Assembly (NCBI RefSeq): GCF_000801105.2
Contig: NC_079514.1
Location: 28,234,227-28,298,226, forward strand
From: Raphanus sativus
Taxonomy: Eukaryota > Streptophyta > Magnoliopsida > Brassicales > Brassicaceae
Length of the DNA stretch: 64,000 nucleotides
Reading direction: 5' to 3'
In this document: piece by piece, positions 23,501-34,131 of the stretch
Layout: each line of letters opens with the position of its first letter
Numbering within the stretch: the first letter of the stretch is position 1
Position numbers and translations under genes: made by a program
Notes under the pieces: model-generated
What the model was told of the DNA's origin: nothing
The model's database searches: none
The model's input: the letters and a program-made list of their open reading frames with translations, nothing else

Positions 23501-23695
23501 AATCTTTTTTTGGTTTTAGAAAATGGAAATGTGTAACAGGATATAAAAAGCAAAATTTAGTTTATATTTAAAGTTTTATCAATAAATATAACCTAATATT
23601 TATTTACATAGTAAATTATAACCTTCAAATAAAATTATTTCCATTGTATATTATATAAAAATAAAACCCGTGCTAAGCACGGAAGATAATACTAG
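20509..23695 (+). mobile_element. Non-autonomous Helitron, 3187 bp
   Basis: It starts TCTCCTATATACTAAAGCG and ends AATACTAG, with the 3' hairpin CCGTGCT-A-AGCACGG at 23668-23682, and lies between A (20508) and T (23696), as the Helitron rule requires. The empty site is visible in the sister repeat near 19580: ACCCAAATGATAACTAAATC, versus ACCCAAA before and TCATAACTAAATC after the element. No transposase. It contains a 1.5-kb PIF/Harbinger insertion at 21111-22613. Confidence 0.9.
21111..22613. mobile_element. PIF/Harbinger-type non-autonomous element, 1503 bp
   Basis: Left end GAGCATCATTATCCC and right end (read inward) GAGCATCTTTATCGG form terminal inverted repeats; both are flanked by the 3-bp target duplication TTA (21108-21110 and 22614-22616). 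No transposase is present. The interior includes a tandem duplication of about 52 bp at about 21699-21802 and a GC-richer segment at 22130-22500 with overlapping open frames on the plus strand (for example from 22219) that I cannot match to a protein; it may be captured host sequence. Confidence 0.85.
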
Positions 23696-23889
23696 TCATA
23701 ACTAAATCGACTGTAAAAACAACAAAACCGACTAGATATAATATATCTAAAATCATATGTTTGATTAAAATAATACAATATTATTAATATAAGTTAATTT
23801 AAAATTAAAAATAAATAGCAATCAATTATTATATTATATTTACTTTATAAATACTTATACCCGTGCTTGAGCACGGGAAAATCACGTAG

Positions 23890-24580
23890 TTACTAACTAA
23901 AAGAAAATAATGGTAACTAATTGTTTATATTTTCATTTTATAATTCTTACATACTATAGCCGTGTTTGTTTTGTTGCCGCTGCATTAACGACCGCGTCTA
24001 AGAATTAACAAACAAAAAAGAAGAAATTCAAGTGCAGCGTCGTTATACAGTTTCCGCCGGCGACTGCCGCACTCGTCTTTTCCGTGTTTTCATCATCGTC
24101 GTATTTAGCAGCGTCTTAAACTCGTGCGTTGATGTGTAGCTTGCGTCAATTGTTATTATCCTTTTAACTCTTTCTTGTAACCTGTTGCTGACGTGTTTTT
24201 TTATTCCTTTTATATTTTCTGACGCACCCAGGTGACGCCCCGCGTTCATGGAAAGAACACGCCTTATAAATATTAAAAAAAATTGTACACTATATTTATT
24301 ATTAATAAATAAATCTTATAAATCACTCAATATTCTATATTCAATTTAAATTAGAAAAATTTACTTGATTAATTTAGTTACAGGTTTTATGTTTTTAATT
24401 TTAAATTTTTTATTAAAAGATATTTTTCAGATAACAACACAAATTTATAAAGATAAATACTAAATTAATAGTATAGATAATTTAGTAGTTATGTACATCA
24501 TTATCCAGTAAACAAACAAAAATACTCTTACTTATATATTGATCACCTCCATCTTGAAGGAAGAATCGGCACAAGGTGCA
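23890..24580. other. Upstream region of the DUF577 gene
   Basis: A GC-richer block at 23957-24265 begins GCCGTGTTTG and ends AACACGCC, vaguely like a small inverted-repeat element, but no target duplication could be confirmed. A TATA-like CTTATATATT at 24531-24540 sits about 40 bases before the DUF577 start codon. Confidence 0.4.
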
Positions 24581-26398
24581 ATGGGGCGTGTAATGGCGGA
24601 ACCTCCGAATCTCATGCTGCAAGCAAGAGAACTTCTTGCGACTCCAAGCCACGAAGGGTTAGAGACTCTTGTCATTCATCTCACAACTCGTCAAGAAACC
24701 ACCACCGAATATCAAACGGCGCGTCCCCTCTTAATCTTCTGCGCCAACAACTTCGCTAACTTGTTAACCCTAAAGCTTCTACAGATGTTGTCTCGTTCTT
24801 CTACCAACGCCGTCCTCAGATCCAAATCGATCATTCTCCTTTCCGAAACCCTAGCCGCTTGTAAATCTCGCAGGTTCGAACTATCTCTCGTCGCTCTCGA
24901 CGAAATAAAACCCCTAGTGATCTCTTGCTTGAGGATGACGCAAGAAACCGAGATCAGACTCTTCAGAAGAATCGTGTCTTTCATCGCTCACGACCTTGTG
25001 ATGCTCGATAACGGCGGGTGGGACGAGCTCAGCGATTGTATCGTCGAGCTCGCGGGTACAGAGCCTCTGAAGGCTTTGCATGTCTTCGTGTATTTGCCTC
25101 CAGTGTACGGGAGATTCATCAACAGTTGTTTCCGGAGGATTGTAGAGAGAGCAGAGAAGGTGTTGCTTACGCCTGATCAAGATAGGGTTGAAGATTGGAG
25201 TTTAGGTTTACAAGCTGTTGTGAAACTTGGGATTCAAGTCTTGGATTCTGAGATGAGAGTTGATGTGGTGAAGGCTCTTCTTACTCTTCTTGTCAAGGCA
25301 GCGACTGATCTCGTGGACAAGGGTATGGAACCGTTTCTGGTACGTGGGCTTGTGGATCTCGAGTTGTTCTTGTCACGAGAGAAGAAGTTGTATAGTTACA
25401 ACAAGGATCAATGTGATTTTGTGTCTTGTTTCTTGTTCAAGATCAAAGACTTGGGACCACTAACGAAGGAGGCTACGGGGAAGATCCATCGTTTGGTTAA
25501 GTTTACCCCATCTCTCGCACAACAACAACAACAACGACAAGGTCATGGAGCATGTTCTGAACGTGAATGGTCTGATCGTTTGAACAACTTACCGCCACTT
25601 GAGATCTTAAAAATCTTTGCGTCTGCTGATGTTGAAGAGAGGTTCAGAGTCACGGCAATCAGACGGCTCAACGTGTTACTCTCTGACTACATTACTAGGG
25701 AAAAGTCAACAGACGTTTCATTGTTGAGACAACTTCAGCCGTTGCTCATGTCTTGCCTTTCGAGTAAAGAAGGAATCTCTGAGAGCATGTTCAAAGTCCT
25801 CGGTGAGGTTGTCTACCACGTTGCGTTTCAGATGACGAACTTCCATTTTGACACATGGTACGGTCTTTCCGAATATATTGGATCCAACAGCAAAACGGAG
25901 TTTGAGAGAGCGGTTTATATCTTCCAGTGCTTAACAATGTGGCTAGACGATGAGTTTATGTATTCTATAGTGAAGTTTCTTCTCCCAGAGATAAACAAAA
26001 GGCTAAACCCACCGAGAGAGGTGTTGGTAGATAACAGTTGCTGGGTCTCGGCTTTTTTGGGTGCCTTCTGTGCCATCATTCATTTGTTAGAGAGAGAAAC
26101 TTCTGCTGTGGAGGAGTTGGCAGATAAGATGGTAGATTCAGTGAGAGAGCTTGTGGAAAGAAAAATGGAAGTTGGGCTTGTGGGGAGAGCTTTCAGAGAT
26201 GTGGAAAGCATTGTGAAGAAGCAAATGGAATGGTTTGGTGAGAACGAATACAAACTGATTAAGGCCCTGCTTCGGAGACTCTACCTAATCAAAGGCATGA
26301 CAATGGAAAGCAAGATGGTGTTGTGGAGAACCAACGTGTTTGTGGACAGGGGATTGACTCACCTGGCTGAACAGCAACCAGACGGTGAGATTGATTAG
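24581..26398 (+). CDS. DUF577 family protein, intact and intronless
   Basis: 605-residue member of DUF577, a family I know as expanded in Brassicaceae with no assigned biochemical role. The frame is open upstream to 24539, but the first ATG is at 24581 (MGRVMAEPPNLM), 41 bases after a TATA-like CTTATATATT, so I take that start. The sequence is Leu-rich and alpha-helical throughout and resembles an ARM/HEAT-type solenoid: repeated helix pairs such as FCANNFANLLTLKLLQML, RLFRRIVSFIAHDLVMLD and VDVVKALLTLLVKAATDL. A Gln-rich run lies at about residues 320-326. There is no signal peptide or membrane segment. Position after the DnaJ remnant matches Arabidopsis At5g37410, also DUF577. Two broken relatives lie at 28.9 and 42.3 kb. 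Confidence 0.88.
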   Translation: MGRVMAEPPNLMLQARELLATPSHEGLETLVIHLTTRQETTTEYQTARPLLIFCANNFANLLTLKLLQMLSRSSTNAVLRSKSIILLSETLAACKSRRFELSLVALDEIKPLVISCLRMTQETEIRLFRRIVSFIAHDLVMLDNGGWDELSDCIVELAGTEPLKALHVFVYLPPVYGRFINSCFRRIVERAEKVLLTPDQDRVEDWSLGLQAVVKLGIQVLDSEMRVDVVKALLTLLVKAATDLVDKGMEPFLVRGLVDLELFLSREKKLYSYNKDQCDFVSCFLFKIKDLGPLTKEATGKIHRLVKFTPSLAQQQQQRQGHGACSEREWSDRLNNLPPLEILKIFASADVEERFRVTAIRRLNVLLSDYITREKSTDVSLLRQLQPLLMSCLSSKEGISESMFKVLGEVVYHVAFQMTNFHFDTWYGLSEYIGSNSKTEFERAVYIFQCLTMWLDDEFMYSIVKFLLPEINKRLNPPREVLVDNSCWVSAFLGAFCAIIHLLERETSAVEELADKMVDSVRELVERKMEVGLVGRAFRDVESIVKKQMEWFGENEYKLIKALLRRLYLIKGMTMESKMVLWRTNVFVDRGLTHLAEQQPDGEID

Positions 26399-27501
26399 TC
26401 TGATATTATATAGATAGACGGTAATGTCAAATTGTAAATCATTTGATAAAAATTCTATCAGTGTGTTTTCTCTCTGTTTGATCATTGCTTTCTTGATCAT
26501 GTCTCGAGTTGAAAAATCACTTTCATTCAACAAAATTTATTTGTTGAGTTTTTTTTTTGTCTCTGTTTAACAATCTGATACTGCTGCCAAGGCTGATCAC
26601 CAGTGGTTGATGGGCATGATCAATGTGTCTTTTAAGCAAGTAGCTAAGCTATCTGATAGAGCCTTTCTATCGTATTATTGATGAAACGTAACCAAGAACA
26701 ATCTCAACGCGGTGGTGAATCGTGATGAGCCCAAATCTCAAGAGTAAACACTCAAGAGCCTAACCAGTTTCCCAAAACAAGTTCCCCCCATAACGAACAC
26801 CCCCTCCCACCTTTTATACTAGGCTCATATACTAACAGACTCCATAACTCGTAACAGACTCCAACAGATTCTAACCGACTTCTCACTAACTTCCAACAGT
26901 CAACGCCACGTCACTGATAGACACTTTATCTAGAGATTAGAGAAACACTTTATCTAGAGATTAGATTATTCATACTCCAATATCTTCCCGTTTGTAAACA
27001 TTATTCTATCTCAATATAATTGTTGTACTCTCTAGTTATGAATCCTGAGTGAGGCTGCGTCATGGGTATGATAGAGCATTCGAATATGTGGGTGTCGTGG
27101 ATTGAAGCGTTTGTTCCAGGTTAAGGTGTCTCCGATTTGAAATATGACAATTCACATACGGTTGTATCAAAAGTGAGACACTAACATTGTTGACCAAAGC
27201 TTGAAGTTAACTTAGGTCACAAGTTATCCTAATGATGAGTTTAAGACTAGGAAGATTGAGTGTTATCTAAAAGATGTGTTATCTAATGAGATTATAGTTG
27301 CTATATAAGGAGATGCTAACCTTGTGGCATAACTTATGAGTTTAAGGCTTTAGTTTTGAGCAAGTTTCTAAAGCAATAAGATTGTGTGTTCTTACTCTTG
27401 GATATTATTGAGTTGATTTCAATAATTGGTAACAGAGGAGTAAAGAAATCTTATAACATCCAAGACAAAAGGAATTGAAGTTGTTTTAAGAAAACAAAAC
27501 C
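26399..27501. other. DUF577 3' flank and Copia leader
   Basis: 26399-26655 is the 3' untranslated/flanking sequence, repeated beyond the second DUF577 copy at 29161-29481. From about 26660 the sequence changes; ACACTTTATCTAGAGATTAG occurs twice near 26920-26960 and once near 29510. A degenerate primer-binding-site-like GTTGTATCAAAAG at about 27161 precedes the gag remnant, so an old Copia LTR or leader probably lies in 26930-27500, but its ends are not clear. Confidence 0.45.
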
Positions 27502-28887
27502 ATGGGAGATAAATATATTGTTACGACAACAAGCAAAACGTAGTCCCTCAACTATTCAATGTCTGATGCTCAGTACCACAAACTATACGGTATGGAGCAT
27601 GCGGATGAAGGTGGCTCTTAAAGTACATAAGGCGTGGGAAGCGATCGAGCCAGGCGTAGAAGATGGAGACAAGAACGACATGGCCCGAGCAATTCTGTTC
27701 CAATCCGTACCAGAAACCTTAATCTTGCAAGTTGGTAATCTTGATACCTCAAAAGAGATATGGGAATCAATAAAATCGAGACATGTGGGAGCTGATAAAG
27801 TTTAAGAGTCTAGGCTACAAACGTTGATGGATGACTTCAATTGACTTAAGATGAAGGAGACAGACAATTGATGAATTCTCAGGAAAACTTGCGGAGTTAT
27901 CATCGAAGTCGTTATCTTTGGGAGAAAACATTGAGGAACTTAGGCTGGTGAAAAAGTTCCTGAATAGTCTCCGAAGAAAGAAGTACATACATATTATAGC
28001 AGTACTTGAACAGGTTCTTAATCTCAACACCACAACTTTTGAGGACATTATTGGACGTCTAAAAGCCTTTGAAGAAAGAATCAAAGATGAAGAGAAGGAC
28101 GAAGATCAAAGTAAGCTTTTGTACGCTAAGTATGATTCTCAAGACGCACAAGATACCTATGGTAGAGGAAGAGGACGCGGTGGTCGCTTTAATAATAGAG
28201 GAAGAGGTCGTGGTCGATCGAACAATCAGCACGATTGGAAGGATGGAAGAGACACGATGAGAGTTGTGTGCTTTCGATGCGACAAAACTGGCCACTATGC
28301 CTATAATTGTCCAGATCGACTTCTCAAGCTTAAAGAGACACATGATAACGACAGTGAGAATACACGTGAAGCAGAAGAGTTGATGATGAATGAGGTTGTG
28401 TATCTCAATGAGGAGAATGTGACGCCAAGTAAGTTTGAGACACACACATATGGAGATAATGTATGGTATCTAGACAATGGGGCGAGCAACCATATGTCAG
28501 GGAGAAAAGAATATTTTTCAAATCTTGATGAAAAGGTCACATGCAAGATGAGGTTTGGCGATGATTCTCGCATAGATACTAAAGGAAATGGCTCGATAGT
28601 TTTTCTTAACAAGGATGGCAAGCGGAAAATATTGGCGAATGTCTATTACATACCAGAGTTGCGAAATAATATCATTAGCTTGGGACAAGCTACATAATCC
28701 GGGTGCGACATAAGGACGAAAAAGAACTACCTCACGTTGAATGATCGCGATGGAAACCTATTAGTGAAGGCAAATAGGTCTAGAAATCGATTGTACAAGA
28801 AAACTGTGGAGGTCGATAATGCTAATACTAGATGCTTGCAACTTTCAAAGGTCGGTGACTCTGCTACCTGGCATGCAAGACTTGGGC
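27502..28887 (+). pseudogene. Ty1/Copia gag-protease remnant
   Basis: It opens ATGGGAGATAAATA at 27502 but meets TAG within 14 codons; the gag continues in another frame (WSMRMKVALKVHKAWEAIEP) and is broken again near 27805-27845. The CCHC zinc knuckle CFRCDKTGHYAYNC is at 28271-28312, the protease motif WYLDNGASNHMSG at about 28465-28503 (DNGA in place of the commoner DSGA/DTGA), and the GAG-pre-integrase motif TWHARLGH at about 28869. There the Copia sequence stops and DUF577 sequence begins without a gap. No integrase or reverse transcriptase follows. Confidence 0.85.
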
Positions 28888-29160
28888 ATGTTGGTAGATT
28901 CAGTGGAAGAGCTTTTGGAAAAAAAAAATGGAAGTTGGTCTTGTGAGGAGGGTTTCAGAGATGTGGAAATCATTGTGAAGAAGCAAACGGAATGGTTTCG
29001 TAAGGAGGAATACGAACTGATTAAGGCTCTGCTTCAGAGACTCTACCTAATTGAAGGCATGTCAATGGAAAGCAAGGTGGTGTTGTGGAAAACCAACATG
29101 TTTGTGGACAGAGGATTGACTGAGCTGGCTGAACAGCAACCAGACGGTGAGATTGATTAG
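28888..29160 (+). pseudogene. DUF577 C-terminal fragment fused to Copia
   Basis: About the last 90 residues of a DUF577 gene: VDSVEELLE, then a one-base change of frame in a run of nine A, then RDVEIIVKKQTEWF to the natural end GLTELAEQQPDGEID, closely similar to residues 515-605 of the intact gene at 24581-26398. The 5' five sixths are replaced by Copia gag. The 3' flank also matches the intact gene for over 250 bases, so this is a duplicated locus, not a processed copy. Unlikely to be functional. Confidence 0.88.
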
Positions 29161-29978
29161 CCTGTTGCCGCTTAAGGGTTGTATAATCTGATGGGTAGTC
29201 TCAAATTATATTAGATAGACTTTAATGTCAAGTTGTAAATCATTCTTTCATTGAATAAAAATTCTCTCTTTGGCTATGTTCTATCAACGTGTTTTCTCTC
29301 TGTTTGATCATTGCTTTCTTGATCATGTCTCGAGTTGAAAAATCACTTTCATTCAATAAAATTTATTTGTTGAGACTTTTCTTGTTTATGTGTAACAATC
29401 TGATGCTCTGCTGCCAAGGCCGATCACCAGTGGTTGATGGGCATGATTAATGTGTCTTCTAAGCAAGTAGCTAAGCTATCACTTATATAAAAGGTGTGTA
29501 AGAATTAGAGAAACACTTTATCTAGAGATTTAGATTAGATTATGAAAAAATTGCCAAAACGGAATAGAAAAATAACTACATTATCCTTTTGCCATAATTT
29601 TTTTTTGTCTGTTTTAGACTCAGATATCCCTGGTCAACTTTACAAATTTATATCAATTATTTTAAGAGTTGGAAAATATGAAAAATATTCAAAATGTACA
29701 TAAACAAGAAACAGTTGAAAAATATTTTGGTTGACTAAATATTAGTATATCACAATTTTATTTTTTGATCTACCGATGGCAGAAAACATAATCTACCATC
29801 TACGGACTCGTAGATTGTAAATTCGGTTAACAACATAGATATCTACAGATCATAGAATATAATATCTACCAATAAATACAAATAGATTTCGATCCGCACA
29901 ACCGTACGAGTGTTTGTTTTCATTTATTTTTATATAAATATTTTGTTTTTAATTCTAAATTGGTATATATTATAATAT
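29161..29978. repeat. Duplicated DUF577 3' flank, then AT-rich sequence
   Basis: 29161-29481 repeats the flank at 26399-26655, including TTGATCATTGCTTTCTTGAT and CCAGTGGTTGATGGGCATGA. The rest, to 29978, is AT-rich with no recognised gene; TCTACGGACTCGTAGA near 29799 is a small hairpin. Confidence 0.7.
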
Positions 29979-29979
29979 A

Positions 29980-30007
29980 CTAGGATAGAGCCCACCCTAC
30001 GGACGGG
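29980..30007 (-). mobile_element. Helitron 3' terminus, minus strand (family A)
   Basis: Read on the minus strand, the sequence has a CG-rich imperfect hairpin CCCGTCCGTAGGGTGGG followed by CTCTATCCTAG and then T. It resembles the terminus at 37093. The matching 5' end has not been fixed. Confidence 0.7.
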
Positions 30008-30273
30008 TTAGTAACTTAAAAATTATAATAAATCATAAATTTTGTTGAATATTTCAAAATATTTAGGTTAATTTAAATTGTAAATAATTTTTAAATTGTA
30101 ATATGAAAATTTACAGTTAAACATCATTCAAAATATTAATGTTACAATAATACAGTTGTGTATATTATCTATTTTGATAACTATGATACTTTGGTTGAAA
30201 TGTTTTTTATTATATTTTTATTGTGCTTTTTCATGTCTATGTTTTGAATATTCTTTTTGCTTTAAACCTATAA

Positions 30274-30305
30274 CTAGATTTTGACCCGCGCTTTGAAAGC
30301 GCGGA
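30274..30305 (-). mobile_element. Helitron 3' terminus, minus strand (family B)
   Basis: On the minus strand: a 9-bp perfect hairpin CCGCGCTTT-C-AAAGCGCGG, then GTCAAAATCTAG, then T. It is nearly identical to the plus-strand terminus at 35338-35369. The 5' end may be that at 39585, which would make a composite element of about 9 kb. Confidence 0.8.
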
Positions 30306-32084
30306 AATACTTTTCTGTTGATTGTTTGTTAACCCGTTTCTTTGTTCACTATGTTTAGACGTAGTCATTTTGTGTATCGGTTTAGTTCCAGTTTTTTTTT
30401 GTTTTCGGTTTTATTATAGTTTGTTTTAGTTTTCGATTTCTCGGTTCAAGAGCAATAAGAACCATTTGGTTATTTATGAATTTGGTTTTGGTTTTGTTAA
30501 TTTGTTTCCGGTTTTGTTCGGATAAAAGTGTTAGGAAGCCGATAAAATATTGATATTAATTCTGGTTCGATTCCGTGATTATTTTCAATAATTTGAGTAT
30601 GATTAATAACTTTATAAACAATTAGAATGCTTATTTTAAAGGTTCAAATTTTGATATTGTTAACTAATTATTCAAATCAAATCAATTTATATGTTAAGTT
30701 TAGTTATTTTGAAATACATTATTCAAATTTATATTTAATATATATTTTTATACTTTGAGATTTTAAAGTATATAATAAACTTCATAAAGATTTGAGCCCT
30801 ATTAGGTAGTTATAAATTTCAGTTTAGGTTCGGTTTAGATTTTTGTGGATTTGGTTCTAGTTCGGATAACCCGTTTATAATAATTTGAAATATGTTATAT
30901 ACTTTAAAATTTCAAAAAAAAAATCTTAAATATAAATTTGAATAATGTATTTCAAAATAGCTAAACTTAACATATAAATTGGTTTTTTTTGAATATTTGG
31001 GTAGAGAAACAATATATTTTAATTATATTTGGTATTTTGAATATTATTCATCTATTTTAGATACATGACATACAAAATATATACTAATGTGTGCTCAGTA
31101 TCATGAATCCATTTGTAATGTCACATACATAATTTTTTTTAATAGTTTCTTGTCCAGTATTTTATTGATATACTTAAATGAATATGTTAGAATGAAAAGT
31201 TTAAAATTTCTCAGTAACATACGGTAGAAACTAAATATATACAGCCGACATTTATTGGTGTAACTAATTCTAAAATGACTAAGAAAATCATAATGGAATC
31301 CTAAATATCTTCTAACAATACGAATATATTATTTCTGTTTTAAAATGATTAAAATAGTAAATTAATAGATAATGGCAATCTCTTGTAATTATTTGTAAAG
31401 TTTAAGGAGATTTAAAAAAAAATGCTGATGTTTTAATTGTATTGATGCTGATCAATAACCACATATTATAAGTTAGTTCTTTTTTACTTTCAGTGAACCT
31501 AACGTTTATGGTTGTTGGTAGAACAAATGCTGATGTGAAAAATCTAAAAGAAGCCAATGTTATAGGTCAGAGAAGTTGTTGTGCATCTTTATATTGTTTA
31601 TTTTTTCTTCTTAAAACCATAAAAAAGGTTAGGTTCACATTGTTTGTTTTAGTTACTTCAACTTTGTAGTGATGTGTTTTACTATGATTTATATTCATAT
31701 TTCTTCTCTTGAATCTCTGTTAATGTTTTTTTAAAAAGAAAAACTTTGCTGTTAGGCTTATAGCTACGTATTCTTTACTGCTGTGCAACTTTTTTCGTTA
31801 TTGATTTATATTTTAAAATTAATTAAAAATGTGAATAAATGTTATAATATGTTTGACTTAGTCTCGCTTCCAATTTATATTTATTGACTAAAGGAAATTT
31901 TACTGCATCATTGTTCGTTTATAATGCTGTCCAAAAAATTCATTTTAATAATGCTCTCCACTTTTTCAGTCATCTTTTCTGTTGTTATTGCTCAAAGTTG
32001 TTACAACATTTCTATTCCTTAAAATAACAATTTCATGTTGTTATGAAGATAATGATCAAATGCAGATAAGATAAAATGATACTA
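30306..32084. other. AT-rich transposon interior
   Basis: No coding sequence recognised. GGTTCGGTTT-type motifs at 30360-30550 and 30825-30875 are common in Brassicaceae non-coding transposons. It holds the foldback at 30683-30983. Confidence 0.5.
30683..30983. repeat. Long foldback, about 90-bp arms
   Basis: 30687-30737 and the reverse complement of 30918-30968 agree over about 51 bases with one mismatch (core TTGAAATACATTATTCAAAT); weaker pairing extends the arms to about 30683-30778 and 30892-30983. The loop is about 115 bp and contains TTCGGTTTAG. A transcript would form a long hairpin. Confidence 0.85.
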
Positions 32085-32303
32085 TCACTTTATTTTAGTG
32101 GGGAAAGAAGCCATCTTATTGATTTCACAGAGATGCAATCTTGATGCAACCTCTCTCTCCCCATGTTGGTAAAAAAAATTCACAATGATCTGAACCTTGC
32201 TTGATTCATACCCAACTGCAGCAACACCATGGTTCGTGTTGACCCCGCATCCCCCATCAAAGACACCTTTCATATACCAAATACACAATATTTCAAACAT
32301 CAA
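32085..32303 (-). pseudogene. Fragment of a papain-like cysteine protease
   Basis: C-terminal part of a C1A protease on the minus strand: VFDGGCGVNTNHGVAAVGYE carries the Cys and the active-site His context (NHGV) of the family. Downstream, GREGCIKIA in another frame and the terminal CEINKMASFPTK match the usual end of the mature enzyme. The catalytic Cys domain, Asn box and propeptide are absent or scrambled, and frameshifts are needed to connect the pieces. It lies between Helitron termini, so it is probably a captured exon. Confidence 0.72.
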
Positions 32304-34131
32304 GAAGATTAATTTTTTTTCCAGATCATGGGTCTAATAATGTCCTTATATGGAAACAGAGACTCATAGAGAGAACAATATAAAGATGGGTTGAATTAAA
32401 ACATATTACTGGCTTAAAACCAATCTTCTGCAGCTCCTTCTCCATGTCAAATAATTCGTTTGGGAGTGGCTGTCACAGAATAGATGCTTGAGCTTTTCAT
32501 CAATATCACTGATATTTATTTGAAGTAGATATTAAGATAAGCTACATGCGAAACACCACAAGAGCTCAACTAATACTTTATGAACAGGAAAAAACGATAC
32601 ACACATTAATATGATAGCAATATAGCATTGAGAGCAAGTCTCGTTAGCATCATAAGACAACATCACCCACTAAGATTGTTTTTATGGATGAGAGTAACTG
32701 CTCATTATATATTTAAAATACCAATCTTTCCATTCTTCTTCACTTGTTATATCCCATGGCTAAGGCCTGAAACTTGTATCTAGAGAGATTGTAATTGGCT
32801 TGATCTCGTTGGATAAGAGATCAAGAGAGGGCGGTTGGGCGGTTATTGATTGAATAAACAACTTTATTCTATCAGACACAGTTTCTGATCCTCTTCTTAA
32901 ATTTCCGTTCATGGTCTCTGTTTTGCTCTGTAAAAAAAATGTTGATCACTGAACCTGAGCAGAGCATGGACAAACAATTAAAAGTTTTTACTAAAAAACA
33001 TGATCGACACATATGCGGAGAACTCGCGAATAGTTTCTCAAGTCTCTTAAAAAACTTTTAAGCTCTAACTAAGACACTTGAGAACCCGCCTTGAGTTAGC
33101 CATTCTATTGAGAGAAAAAATCCAACTGTTGTTTGGATTTGTGAAGATGATGTCTACGGTATGTAAGGTTACTTTTTTATAGTTGGAGATGCACCGCCTT
33201 GAAGCGGGAAAGATACAATGAACGAGAAATCGTGGTTGCAGCGTGGGTCGAATTTAAGAACCTCGTTAGTGGCTGTGAATAAGTTGGTCCTGTAACGGTT
33301 CCAGAGAGAAAAACGAAGACGAAACGACATGAAGAAAGCCCAATCCAGGGAATCGTCTCACAAATATATTGTTGAATACACCATTGTCGCTTTGGTTAGC
33401 AACAGAACGAAGAACAGGATGAACCCTAGACATGTAATAGATGGGCTCGCCAACTTTAACAAATGTAAGGCCCAGTCAAAATAAAAACCCAGACAATTTA
33501 ATGAAGAGTTGATTACCGTATAAGACACATTATGTCTTTGGCTTACACAAAAGAGCACATTCTACTTGGTAGACACTTTGTCTTGTCTTCTAGTAGTTGA
33601 TTTGACACTTCTGACCTTGATGAGGATTCTTATTATTTATCTTATTAAAGCTGAAGTACAATTTCGGTGTGTTTGGATACTTGGATAGGAGGATTAAAAA
33701 AAATTGGAGTGTTTGGAAACTTGAATAGTAGTCTTAATGTGTTTGGATACATAAATAGTAGTATCTATTAATTGTGTTTCCATATTTCACTTAGTTTAAC
33801 AATTTAATTAATTATATTACCTTAATAATAAATTACATCATTAATTATATTACCATAGTAATAATACTGCATATTTTTGTTATTAATTAATCAATATTAA
33901 CTTTGTGCCAATTATAAAATCAAAAATGTTAAATAATAAGGTTTTACATTTGATTAAACGTTTGGTTTAATTTATTTTAGTAAAATATTTTTATTTTAGT
34001 TTCAATCGGTGGAAAATTACGTATCCAAAAACATAGTTCAAAGATATGTTTTGTGAATAAAATAATAACTTAAATCAAAATAATTGCCACTTAATTTTTC
34101 ACTCCATAAAATTATTTTACTTGATAAAAAA
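32304..34131. other. Transposon-derived sequence, no clear gene
   Basis: A stretch reading NELFDMEKELQKIGFK on the minus strand near 32400-32470 looks exon-like but is unidentified. GTGTTTGGATAC-type repeats at 33668-33755 suggest MITE remnants. The rest is AT-rich. Confidence 0.4.

Larger units (their letters stand above)
18351..23889 (+). mobile_element. Older Helitron, split by a second Helitron
   Basis: The left end TCTCTATAATATTATTTGAG follows an A, as for Arabidopsis-type Helitron 5' ends. The right end has the perfect hairpin CCCGTGCTTGAGCACGGG at 23860-23877 followed by a degenerate CTAG-like terminus (CGTAG|T). Inside, a block at about 19098-19780 recurs at 20067-20508 and continues at 23696-23880, so two diverged copies of one subterminal region are present. 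The second copy is interrupted by the Helitron at 20509-23695. No Rep/helicase gene is present. The terminal pairing is inferred, and this may be two adjacent related elements. Confidence 0.55.

Noticed and set aside
23957..24265. Possible small inverted-repeat element before the DUF577 gene
   Set aside because: The ends match only over about eight bases and no target duplication could be found.
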